A stretch of 64,000 nt of DNA from Foliimonas ilicis (GTDB lineage: Bacteria; Pseudomonadota; Alphaproteobacteria; Rhizobiales; Rhizobiaceae), in contig NZ_JBDUUH010000008.1 in the NCBI RefSeq assembly GCF_039939195.1, positions 186,001 to 250,000 on the forward strand, in the 5' to 3' direction. Positions 9,483-17,471 of this stretch are shown one piece after another; the first letter of the stretch is position 1, and each line of letters opens with the position of its first letter. The notes under the pieces are model-generated. The model did no database searches. It was not told the origin of the DNA and saw nothing but the letters and a program-made list of their open reading frames with translations. Position numbers and translations under genes: made by a program.

Positions 9483-9504
9483 TTGACGTTTACGCAAACG
9501 TCAA
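9483..9504 (+). promoter_or_regulatory. Palindromic MerR-type operator overlapping the acyl-CoA operon promoter
   Basis: Two 9-base arms, TTGACGTTT and AAACGTCAA, form a perfect palindrome around ACGC. The left arm supplies a TTGACG -35 hexamer (9483-9488), and a TGCTAA-like -10 (9509-9514) follows about 20 bases later. An over-long spacer with a centred dyad is the hallmark of MerR-controlled promoters. It lies 78 bases before the ATG of the acyl-CoA dehydrogenase and about 160 bases after the MerR gene. Confidence 0.75.
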
Positions 9505-9581
9505 CTTTTGCTAAGACGTCTCGCAAGCGGATGTGGCCTTCATTCCGAGGGCCGATTTCCCATGTGTTTGGAGGAACATGC

Positions 9582-11378
9582 ATGCCGATCTATCGCGCCC
9601 CTGTTCAGGACACCCTTTTCATTCTCAACGATGTTCTGGGCTATGAGCGTCACAGCAATCTTCCCGGCTTTTCGGATGCCGGCGGAGACGTTCTGGAAGC
9701 AATTCTCGCCGAAGGCGCGAAGCTTGCGGAAAACGTTCTCCAGCCGACCAACCGTGCCGGTGATCTCGAAGGTTGCGTGCGCAACGACGATGGATCGGTA
9801 ACGACGCCGAAAAGCTTCCGGCAGGCCTATGAGCAATATCGCGAAGGCGGCTGGATCGGCCTTTCGGTCCCTGAGGAATATGGCGGGCAGAACCTGCCTT
9901 ACATAATCCATTCGGCTGTCGGCGAGTATATGTCCTCGGCCAACATGTCGCTTATCATGTATCCGGGTCTGACGCAGGGCGCGATTGCAGCGCTTCTCGT
10001 CCACGGCTCGGATGAGCAGAAGACCACCTGGCTGCCGAAGATGGTCGAAGGTACGTGGACCGGCACGATGAATTTGACCGAGCCGCATTGCGGAACCGAT
10101 CTCGGCCTGCTGCGCAGCAAGGCCGTGCCGAATGGCGATGGCAGCTACAAGATTTCCGGCCAGAAGATTTTCATCTCCGCTGGCGAGCATGATCTTTCCG
10201 ACAACATCGTCCATCTCGTTCTGGCTCGCATCGAAGGTGCGCCGGAAGGCGTGAAGGGTATTTCGCTTTTCATCGTGCCGAAGTTCAATCTCGACGATGC
10301 CGGCAATCCGGGGACGCGCAACGGCGTGTCCTGCGGTTCCATCGAAGAGAAGATGGGCATCCACGGCAATTCGACCTGCGTCATGAATTACGACGAGGCG
10401 ACCGGCTATCTGCTGGGTGCTGAAAATGGCGGGTTGAAAGCCATGTTCACGATGATGAACGAAGCGCGTCTGGGCGTCGGCCTGCAGGGTCTGGCGATCT
10501 CGGAAGTCGCTTACCAGAACGCGGTCGACTACGCGAAAGAGCGTATTCAGGGTCGCTCGCTTTCGGGTGCGAAGGCGCCGGACAAGAAGGCCGATCCGAT
10601 CATCGTGCACCCCGACATCCGCCGCTCGCTGATGACCATGAAGTCGTTCAACGAGGCCGGCCGCGCGCTGCTTTTGTGGACCGCACTTTCCTCAGACATC
10701 GCGCATCGCTCTGCCGATGACAAGGAGCGTCAGGAAGCCGACGATCTGCTCAGCCTGTTGACGCCGATCGTCAAGGGCGTGCTGACCGACAAGGGTTTCG
10801 ATCACGCTGTCATGGCGCAGCAGGTGTTCGGCGGCCACGGCTATATCGAAGAACACGGCATGAGCCAGTTCGTGCGCGATGCACGCATCGCCATGATCTA
10901 TGAAGGCGCCAACGGCATTCAGGCGCTCGATCTCGTCGGCCGCAAGCTGGCGCTGAACGGTGGCCGCGCAGTGCAGGCTTTCTTCAAGGAAGTCGGCGAA
11001 TTCTGCGAGGAAAACCGTTCCGACGAAAAGCTCGCACCATTCACCAAATCGCTGAAAAAAGGCCTGAACGATCTGCAGGCGGCGACCATGTGGCTGATGC
11101 AGAACGCCATGCAGAAGCCGGATAATGCAGGCGCTGCATCGACCGACTACATGCACCTCTTCGGCCTCGTCGCGCTCGGCTACATGTGGGCAAGGATGGC
11201 CAAGACGGCGCAGGGCAAGATCACCGAAGGCGCAAATGGTTCGGCGGATTTCCTTGAAACCAAGCTCGTCACCGGCCGCTATTTCATGGAACGCGTGATG
11301 CCCGAAACGTCGGCCCATCTGGCCCGCATTTCGACCGGCGCGGACACGATGATGGCGCTTTCGGCGGACGCGTTCTAA
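9582..11378 (+). CDS. Acyl-CoA dehydrogenase with C-terminal extension (DmdC-like long form)
   Basis: A 598-residue flavin-dependent dehydrogenase forming the trans-2-enoyl-CoA. The length and the extra C-terminal domain (after about residue 465) match the long-form acyl-CoA dehydrogenases often annotated as DmdC, compared with about 380 residues for short forms. The catalytic-base region reads YEGANGIQA, with Glu at about residue 440. The ATG at 9582 has GGAGG eight bases upstream; the frame extends further 5' only by running through the operator. It is the first gene of the MerR-regulated operon and precedes thiolase and FadJ-type genes. Whether the substrate is a straight fatty acyl-CoA or a methylthio/branched acyl-CoA cannot be told. 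Confidence 0.9.
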   Translation: MPIYRAPVQDTLFILNDVLGYERHSNLPGFSDAGGDVLEAILAEGAKLAENVLQPTNRAGDLEGCVRNDDGSVTTPKSFRQAYEQYREGGWIGLSVPEEYGGQNLPYIIHSAVGEYMSSANMSLIMYPGLTQGAIAALLVHGSDEQKTTWLPKMVEGTWTGTMNLTEPHCGTDLGLLRSKAVPNGDGSYKISGQKIFISAGEHDLSDNIVHLVLARIEGAPEGVKGISLFIVPKFNLDDAGNPGTRNGVSCGSIEEKMGIHGNSTCVMNYDEATGYLLGAENGGLKAMFTMMNEARLGVGLQGLAISEVAYQNAVDYAKERIQGRSLSGAKAPDKKADPIIVHPDIRRSLMTMKSFNEAGRALLLWTALSSDIAHRSADDKERQEADDLLSLLTPIVKGVLTDKGFDHAVMAQQVFGGHGYIEEHGMSQFVRDARIAMIYEGANGIQALDLVGRKLALNGGRAVQAFFKEVGEFCEENRSDEKLAPFTKSLKKGLNDLQAATMWLMQNAMQKPDNAGAASTDYMHLFGLVALGYMWARMAKTAQGKITEGANGSADFLETKLVTGRYFMERVMPETSAHLARISTGADTMMALSADAF

Positions 11379-11468
11379 AACTCATCTATCGCCCGAAACG
11401 ACCCCGCACGAAATTAAACTGCCGGTCGCCAGTCTGACGCGACGACCGGAAAAACAGGGAGAAGAAAC

Positions 11469-12677
11469 ATGGCCGACGCTTTTGTCTACGACGCGGTGCG
11501 CACGCCGCGCGGACGCGGCAAGAAGGATGGCGCGCTTCACGAAGTGCCTGCCGTCCGGCTTGGCGCAAAGGTGCTCGAAGCGCTGCGCGACCGTAACGAT
11601 CTGGACACCGGCACGGTAGACGACATCATCTTCGGCTGCGTCGATCCGGTCGGCGAGGCAGGCTCGGTCATCCCGCGCTCGGCAGCCTTCGAGGCTGGCT
11701 ATGACAATGCCGCTCCCGGCATGCAGATTTCGCGCTTCTGCGCATCGGGCTTGGATGCCATCAATTTCGGCGCGGCCAAGATCGCGCAGGGCGCAGACGA
11801 AATCGTCATCGCGGGTGGCGTCGAATCCATGTCGCGCGTTGGCATGGGCATGTCGGGCGGCGCGTGGTTCATGGACCCGTCAGTTGGTTTTCCGGGCTGG
11901 TTCGTGCCGCAGGGCATTTCGGCCGATCTGATCGCCACCAAATACGGTTTCAGCCGCGACGATGTCGATGCTTACGCCGTCGAGAGCCAGAAGCGCGCAG
12001 GCAAGTCCTGGGAAAAGGGATACTTCAAGAATTCGGTCGTGCCGGTGAAGGACCAGAACGGCCTGACCATTCTCGACCGCGACGAACATATGCGCCCGAC
12101 CACCGACATGCAGTCGCTTGCCGCGCTCAATCCGTCCTTCGTCATGCCCGGTGAAATGGGCGGTTTCGATGCGGTCGCGGTGCAAAAGCATCCCGAAATC
12201 GAAGCGGTGAACCACGTCCATCATGCGGGCAATTCGTCCGGCATCGTCGATGGTGCGGCGGCAGTTCTGCTCGGTTCCAAGAAGGCTGGCAAATCGCTCG
12301 GCATGAAGCCGCGCGCGCGCATCCGCGCTTTTGCCAATATCGGTTCGGAACCTGTGCTGATGCTGACCGGCCCAGTCGATGTGACGGAAAAGCTGCTCAA
12401 GCGCGCCAAGATGAAGATTTCGGACATCGATCTGTTCGAGCTCAACGAGGCCTTCGCCTCGGTCGTGCTGCGCTACATGCAGGCATTCGACATTCCGCAT
12501 GACAAGATCAATGTCAATGGCGGCGCGATTGCCATGGGCCATCCGCTGGGTGCCACCGGCGCGATGATCTTCGGCACCGTGCTGGACGAGCTTGAACGGC
12601 GCAATCTGAACACCGCGCTCGTCACGCTTTGCATCGGCGCTGGCATGGGCACGGCCACGATCATCGAACGGGTGTAG
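11469..12677 (+). CDS. Acetyl-CoA C-acyltransferase (thiolase)
   Basis: A 402-residue thiolase for the last step of beta-oxidation. The nucleophilic Cys91 is in ISRFCASG, His358 in AMGHPLGATG and the acid/base Cys388 in TLCIGAGMG, so the full catalytic set is present. The ATG follows AGGGAGAAGAA. It is 90 bases after the acyl-CoA dehydrogenase and 194 bases before the FadJ-type gene; the second gap holds a family B palindrome that may tune expression of the distal gene. It probably acts with the FadJ-type protein as a trifunctional system. Confidence 0.92.
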   Translation: MADAFVYDAVRTPRGRGKKDGALHEVPAVRLGAKVLEALRDRNDLDTGTVDDIIFGCVDPVGEAGSVIPRSAAFEAGYDNAAPGMQISRFCASGLDAINFGAAKIAQGADEIVIAGGVESMSRVGMGMSGGAWFMDPSVGFPGWFVPQGISADLIATKYGFSRDDVDAYAVESQKRAGKSWEKGYFKNSVVPVKDQNGLTILDRDEHMRPTTDMQSLAALNPSFVMPGEMGGFDAVAVQKHPEIEAVNHVHHAGNSSGIVDGAAAVLLGSKKAGKSLGMKPRARIRAFANIGSEPVLMLTGPVDVTEKLLKRAKMKISDIDLFELNEAFASVVLRYMQAFDIPHDKINVNGGAIAMGHPLGATGAMIFGTVLDELERRNLNTALVTLCIGAGMGTATIIERV

Positions 12678-12686
12678 CGCCTCTTT

Positions 12687-12810
12687 CTTCTCCCCGCGTG
12701 CGGGGAGAAGGTGGCCCGAAGGGTCGGATGAGGGGCGGCGTCAAAGTTTGCAAGGTCAGTTCCGCCCCTCACCTGCCTGCCGGCATCCTCTCCCCGTGAA
12801 CGGGGAGAAG
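12687..12810. repeat. Family B intergenic palindrome inside the acyl-CoA operon
   Basis: Begins 10 bases after the thiolase stop. The left half contains a perfect 10-bp hairpin, CTTCTCCCCG-cgtg-CGGGGAGAAG. The right half has the CTCCCCG-tgaa-CGGGGAG counterpart, and the halves are inverted relative to each other (GGATGAGGGGCGG against CCGCCCCTCAC). It shares its core with the element at 33722-33895. It is in a co-directional gap, where it could attenuate transcription or mark a processing site. Confidence 0.8.
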
Positions 12811-12871
12811 ACCACAGTTTCACCGTCGCGGTTTTTCGCTGACGCAACAGACTTCAAGGAGGAACTCTCCA

Positions 12872-15094
12872 ATGGCCGACTACACAAATTTCACCGTCAA
12901 AACCGACGCCGACGGCATCGCCCTCGTAACATGGGACATGCCTGAAAAATCCATGAACGTCTTCACCGAGGAGGTGATGGACGAGCTTGACAAGATCGTC
13001 GATCAGGTGGTGACCGACGCGTCCGTAAAGGGTGCCGTCATCACGTCCGGCAAGGAGACCTTCTCCGGCGGCGCGGACCTCACCATGCTCAAGCGTATGC
13101 TGACGCTATTCCACGAAAAGAAGGCGAAGGACCCGCAGGCGGCAGTCCAGCTTCTGTTCGACAATGCCGGTCGCATGAGCGCGCTTTTCCGCAAGATCGA
13201 AACCTCCGGCAAGCCGTGGGTTTCGGCGATCAACGGCACCTGCATGGGCGGCGCTTTCGAAATGTCGCTGGCCTGCCATGGCCGGGTGGCGGCCGATGGC
13301 GACAAGGTCAAGATGGCGCTTCCTGAAGTGAAGGTCGGCATCTTCCCCGGTGCTGGCGGCACGCAGCGCGTTCCGCGTCTGGCCAACACGCAGGAAGCCC
13401 TGCAGATGCTGACGTCGGGCCAAAACCTTTCCGCCAAGAAGGCGAAGGGCATGGGCCTCGTCCATGAAGTCGCCGAACCCGCAAAGCTGATCGAGACTGC
13501 AAAGGGCCTTATCAAGAATGGCCTGAAGCCGGTCCAGCCCTGGGACGAAAAAGGCTTCAAGGCACCCGGCGGTCCGGTCTATTCCGCAGCCGGTGCAAAC
13601 CTCTGGCCACCGGCAATCGCTATTCTGCGCCGCGAAACCTACGGCAATTATCCCGCCGCAACCGCGATCCTGAAATGCGTTTATGAAGGTCTGCTGATTC
13701 CCTTCGATACGGGCCTGAAGATCGAGCAGCGCTATTTCACCGAAATCATGCAGACGACCGAAGCGGCGATGATGATCCGCTCGCTGTTCGTGTCCCTACA
13801 GGAACTGAACAAGGGCGCGCGTCGTCCCGAAGGCATTGCCGAAACGAAGTTCAAGAAGATCGGCGTGCTCGGTGCGGGCTTCATGGGCGCGGGCATTGCC
13901 TATGTCACGGCCAAGGCGGGCATTCCCGTCGTGCTGCTCGACCGCGATCTGGAATTCGCTACCAAGGGCAAGGCCCATTCGGAAAATCTTATCGCCGAGC
14001 AGGTCAAGAAGGGCCGCGCCAGCGCGGAAGACAAGGACCGTCTTCTGTCGCTGATCACGCCGACCGCCGACTATGCGGATCTGGACGGCTGCGATCTCGT
14101 CGTCGAGGCCGTGTTCGAGGATTCCGAGGTCAAGAAAGCTGCGACGGAACAGGCCGAAGCGGTGCTGAAACCTGCCGCAATCTTCGCCTCCAACACGTCG
14201 ACCATTCCGATCACCGGACTGTCGAAGAACTCGATCCGCCCGAAAAATTTCATCGGCATCCACTTCTTCTCGCCCGTCGACAAGATGCTGCTGGTCGAGA
14301 TCATTCTGGGCAAGAAGACCGGCGACAAGGCGCTCGCGGTGGCGATCGACTATGTCCGCGCCATCAAGAAAACGCCGATCGTCGTCAACGACACGCGCGG
14401 CTTCTACGTCAATCGCTGCGTGCTTCGTTACATGTCGGAAGCCTACAAGATGCTGATCGAGGGCGTACCTGCACCTATGGTGGAAAATGCCGCCAAGGCA
14501 GCCGGAATGCCGGTCGGCCCGCTCGCTTTGACGGATGAGACAGCCGTCGATCTGGCGCAGAAGATCATGAAGCAGACCATCCGCGATCTTGGCGACAAGG
14601 CCGTCGATCCAAAGCAGATGGATTTGATCAACACCATGGTCGACAAGCATGGCCGCTTCGGCCGCAAGAACGGCAAGGGTTTTTACGATTATCCGGCCAA
14701 GCCCGCGAAAAAGAGCCTGTGGCCGGGCCTCAAGGATTTTTACCCGCAGCTCGATGCCGACAAGATCGACTATGAGGAACTCAAGCAGCGCTTCCTCGTG
14801 GTGATTGCGCTGGAAGCGGCCCGCGTCATGGAGGAGGGCATCGTCACCGATCCGCGCGAAGCCGATGTCGGCTCGATCCTCGCCTTCGGTTTTGCGCCCT
14901 ATACGGGCGGTGCTTTGTCCTACATCGATGGCATTGGCGCGGACAAGTTTGTGAAAATCGCCAAGTCGCTTCAGAAGAAATACGGCGCGGAATTCAAGGC
15001 GCCCAAGCTTCTCATCGACATGGCCGCCAAGGGCGAAACCTTCTACGAGCGTTTCGATCCATACGGCAAGCGCGAGGCGAAGAAGGCGGCCTGA
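12872..15094 (+). CDS. fadJ: Bifunctional enoyl-CoA hydratase / 3-hydroxyacyl-CoA dehydrogenase (FadJ/FadB alpha subunit)
   Basis: A 740-residue fusion. The N-terminal crotonase fold (about 1-290) has the oxyanion-hole segment SGGADLTML and the ALPEVKVGIFPGAGGTQR region. A Rossmann 3-hydroxyacyl-CoA dehydrogenase domain begins near residue 328 with IGVLGAGFMGAGIAYV, and the catalytic His464 is in GIHFFSPVDKM; the C-terminal dehydrogenase domain follows. AAGGAGG lies just before the ATG. With the upstream thiolase and acyl-CoA dehydrogenase it gives a complete beta-oxidation cycle. The thioesterase gene starts 20 bases downstream. Confidence 0.94.
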   Translation: MADYTNFTVKTDADGIALVTWDMPEKSMNVFTEEVMDELDKIVDQVVTDASVKGAVITSGKETFSGGADLTMLKRMLTLFHEKKAKDPQAAVQLLFDNAGRMSALFRKIETSGKPWVSAINGTCMGGAFEMSLACHGRVAADGDKVKMALPEVKVGIFPGAGGTQRVPRLANTQEALQMLTSGQNLSAKKAKGMGLVHEVAEPAKLIETAKGLIKNGLKPVQPWDEKGFKAPGGPVYSAAGANLWPPAIAILRRETYGNYPAATAILKCVYEGLLIPFDTGLKIEQRYFTEIMQTTEAAMMIRSLFVSLQELNKGARRPEGIAETKFKKIGVLGAGFMGAGIAYVTAKAGIPVVLLDRDLEFATKGKAHSENLIAEQVKKGRASAEDKDRLLSLITPTADYADLDGCDLVVEAVFEDSEVKKAATEQAEAVLKPAAIFASNTSTIPITGLSKNSIRPKNFIGIHFFSPVDKMLLVEIILGKKTGDKALAVAIDYVRAIKKTPIVVNDTRGFYVNRCVLRYMSEAYKMLIEGVPAPMVENAAKAAGMPVGPLALTDETAVDLAQKIMKQTIRDLGDKAVDPKQMDLINTMVDKHGRFGRKNGKGFYDYPAKPAKKSLWPGLKDFYPQLDADKIDYEELKQRFLVVIALEAARVMEEGIVTDPREADVGSILAFGFAPYTGGALSYIDGIGADKFVKIAKSLQKKYGAEFKAPKLLIDMAAKGETFYERFDPYGKREAKKAA

Positions 15095-15114
15095 GGCCGC
15101 TTTCGAGAAACCGC

Positions 15115-15654
15115 ATGTATGTCTGGGCGCGTCTTCTAAGGGTCGTGGCGACGTCTTCTCGCCGCGGCCCGTATATGGTCGGTGATGAAAGCCGCCTGTC
15201 GTTTCGATGCCTGCCGACCGACATCGATTCCAACGTGCACCTCAACAATGCGCGCTACATGATGCTGGCCGACATCGGCCGCATCGATATTTTCTACCGC
15301 ACCGGCCTGATCGAAATTGCCCGGAAGAATAAGTGGGCACCGATGCTCGGCGGCCTGCAAGCCGTCTTCGTGCGCGAGATCCGGCTGTGGAAGAAATTCG
15401 ACGTGGTTTCGAGCATCGAGACCTGGGACGGCTCGCAGGTCATCGGGCGGCACAAATTCGTGCTGGAAGACGGGCGCGTCGCGGCAATCGTTCTGACGAC
15501 TGCCGGGCTTTACGACACCCGGAACAAGAAGTTCCTCGAAATGTCCGATGTGCTGGATGCGCTGGGTGTCGTGGCGCATCCGCGTGAGCCAAGCGAGGCG
15601 GAGCGCATCTTCATGGAATCACATTCGGGCTTGCGGGAGATTGCGAAGCGCTAG
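15115..15654 (+). CDS. Hotdog-fold acyl-CoA thioesterase (THEM6-like)
   Basis: A 179-residue single hotdog domain. The active-site stretch DIDSNVHLNNARYMMLAD (residues 39-56) has the Asp and the HLNN turn typical of 4HBT-like thioesterases. The ATG is 20 bases after the FadJ-type stop, so it is the last gene of the acyl-CoA operon and probably releases acyl groups or protects the CoA pool; the substrate is not evident. Downstream comes the family C palindrome. Confidence 0.8.
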   Translation: MYVWARLLRVVATSSRRGPYMVGDESRLSFRCLPTDIDSNVHLNNARYMMLADIGRIDIFYRTGLIEIARKNKWAPMLGGLQAVFVREIRLWKKFDVVSSIETWDGSQVIGRHKFVLEDGRVAAIVLTTAGLYDTRNKKFLEMSDVLDALGVVAHPREPSEAERIFMESHSGLREIAKR

Positions 15655-15663
15655 GGGTAGGTT

Positions 15664-15903
15664 GTGCGTGCTTCGACAGGCTCAGCATGAGGGGCGCTTA
15701 GGTGCGTCCTTCGAGGCTCACTGCGTTCGCACCTCAGGATGAGGGAAGTGGGCGCACTTGCTACTTAAAATATGGACGTTGGTGGTTCAGGTTTATTTCC
15801 TGAAATCCACTACCTCCCTCATCCTGAGGTGCGAGTGAAACGAGCCTCGAAGGACGCACCCAAGCGCCCACCTCCCTCATGCTGAGCCTGTCGAAGCACG
15901 CAC
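15664..15903. repeat. Family C large inverted repeat
   Basis: Two arms of about 85-90 bases (15664-15752 and 15813-15903) are near-complete reverse complements around a loop of about 60 bases. Shared words are CTTCGACAGGCTCAGCATGA and GTGCGTCCTTCGAGGCTC. It fills most of the 344-bp gap between the thioesterase and the S24 regulator, which are co-directional. The remaining 95 bases are T-rich near the 3' end and should hold the regulator's promoter. A second copy lies at 26624-26829. Confidence 0.88.
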
Positions 15904-15998
15904 CCCCACACCTCCCAGCACCAAATCCCCCTAGACATCCGAATCCCACACGTTTAAACATAAAAAGGTATTTTTTCCTCTTTGGAATGGAGCAATGA

Positions 15999-16637
15999 AT
16001 GCTCTCGCATAGCCGGGTTTGGGCCGCGATCGATGCGCTGGCTGCTCTTCATTCTCTCTCCGCATCCGGGCTTGCCAAGCGCGCCGGGCTGGATTCGACG
16101 GCTTTCAACAAATCGAAGCGGGCGTCATCTGATGGCAGGCCGCGCTGGCCGTCGACCGAATCGCTGGCCAAGATCATGGACGCCACCAATTCCTCGATGC
16201 AGGAGTTCATGCGGCTGCTGGAAGAAAAGCCTCAACATGCTTCCGCCCAAACTTCGAAAATCCCGTTGCTCGGTTTTGCGCAGGCAGGTGCTGGCGGCTT
16301 CTTCGACGATGCCGGGTTCCCGACCGGGCAGGGGCATGAGCTGATCGAGCTTCCATCGCGTTCCACGGAAAACTCCTATGCGTTGCAGGTGCAGGGCGAT
16401 TCCATGCTGCCGCTTTACCGCGATGGCGATGTGCTGATCGTCGAGCCGGGCGCCACGGTACGCAAGGGCGACCGCGTGGTGTTGAAGACGGTTTCGGGAG
16501 AAGTCATGGCCAAGGTGCTCGAACACCGCAACACCAAGGCTGTCGACCTGCTTTCGCTCAATCCCGAACATCCGAACAGGCACATTCCGGTGGCCGAGGT
16601 CGAATGGCTGGCGCGGATTGTCTGGGCAAGCCAGTAA
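15999..16637 (+). CDS. XRE-type regulator with S24 (LexA/CI-like) peptidase domain
   Basis: A 212-residue protein. A helix-turn-helix occupies about residues 1-62 (LSASGLAKRAGLDSTAFNKS) and an S24 peptidase domain about 88-208. The catalytic dyad is intact: Ser135 in VQGDSMLPLY and Lys172 in GEVMAKV, 37 residues apart as in LexA. Candidate cleavage bonds are Ala96-Gly97 and Ala98-Gly99. TGGAG lies seven bases before the ATG. No phage gene flanks it, so it is a stand-alone regulator rather than a prophage repressor in context; its target genes and inducing signal are unknown. Confidence 0.85.
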   Translation: MLSHSRVWAAIDALAALHSLSASGLAKRAGLDSTAFNKSKRASSDGRPRWPSTESLAKIMDATNSSMQEFMRLLEEKPQHASAQTSKIPLLGFAQAGAGGFFDDAGFPTGQGHELIELPSRSTENSYALQVQGDSMLPLYRDGDVLIVEPGATVRKGDRVVLKTVSGEVMAKVLEHRNTKAVDLLSLNPEHPNRHIPVAEVEWLARIVWASQ

Positions 16638-16652
16638 GTCTAAGCTTTGGCG

Positions 16653-17471
16653 ATGAGACCCCTCATAGCAGTCAGCGCCGCAGGCTCGATCGTCGTCATG
16701 GGAATTTTGATTGTCGCGGGCGGCAATCTGCTCGACCGGCAAGTCTCCGTGCCTCAGCCCGGCCAGCCAGATGCAATCACCATCGATCCGATCGACCCGG
16801 CAGATTTGCCGCCGGAGGTGAGCGACGTCGAACCTGAGGCGGAAAAGCCTCTTCCATGGCGACCCTCACGCCATAAACCGCCTGCACCTGAAACGCAGGC
16901 AGGCTTCGAACGTGTCGAACCGCGCGATCCCTTGAGCGGCATAGGTCAGGCCCAGCCGCCGCAACAGGGAGAGCCGAGGGCCAAGCCGCTTTACCGGCCG
17001 GTCGCATCGGCTGCGGGCAGGATCGAGGCGATGGGTTATACGGTCGAGATCGACAATATCGACGCCGTCACTGCCGACGAGACATGCACGACCGATGGAA
17101 CGCAATGGCAGTGCGGAGCAAGCGCACGCACCGCGTTCCGTTCGTTTCTGAGGGGCAGGGCGGTCACCTGCACCGTTCCGCCGGAGCCGTCGAAACAGTC
17201 TGTCATTTCTTCATGCCACATCGGCAGGCAGGATATCGGCGAATGGCTTGTCGCCAATGGCTGGGCGCGCGCCGCGGAAGGCGGCCCTTATGCCGACGCT
17301 GGCGAGGCGGCTCAAAAAGCGGGCAAGGGCGTCTTCGGTCGTCCGCCTGCCGCAGTCAGATTGCCAAGTGTTGAGGCGCCTGTGGTTCAAGAGCCCGCGC
17401 CGGAAACCGGCGCAGGCGTTTTTCCGCCAGCGCCTACGCCGCCAATTGTCCCGACAGCGCCTTCTGAATAA
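16653..17471 (+). CDS. Membrane-anchored or secreted SNase-like (thermonuclease-fold) protein
   Basis: About 272 residues. A hydrophobic N-terminal segment (PLIAVSAAGSIVVMGILIVA) is a signal anchor, a Pro/Glu-rich linker runs to about residue 110, and a staphylococcal-nuclease-like domain covers about 110-235 (VEIDNIDAVTADETC ... ARTAFRSFLRGRAVTC ... GEWLVANGWARA). The usual catalytic arginine and glutamate are not cleanly conserved, so it may be inactive. The tail is Pro/Ala-rich. ATG 16653 is preferred over a TTG two codons earlier. Its 3' end overlaps the convergent lysyl-tRNA synthetase gene by 38 bases. Confidence 0.7.
   Translation: MRPLIAVSAAGSIVVMGILIVAGGNLLDRQVSVPQPGQPDAITIDPIDPADLPPEVSDVEPEAEKPLPWRPSRHKPPAPETQAGFERVEPRDPLSGIGQAQPPQQGEPRAKPLYRPVASAAGRIEAMGYTVEIDNIDAVTADETCTTDGTQWQCGASARTAFRSFLRGRAVTCTVPPEPSKQSVISSCHIGRQDIGEWLVANGWARAAEGGPYADAGEAAQKAGKGVFGRPPAAVRLPSVEAPVVQEPAPETGAGVFPPAPTPPIVPTAPSE

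Noticed and set aside
15999..16637. Prophage remnant
   Set aside because: Only a repressor-like gene is present; flanking genes are chromosomal housekeeping or metabolic genes.
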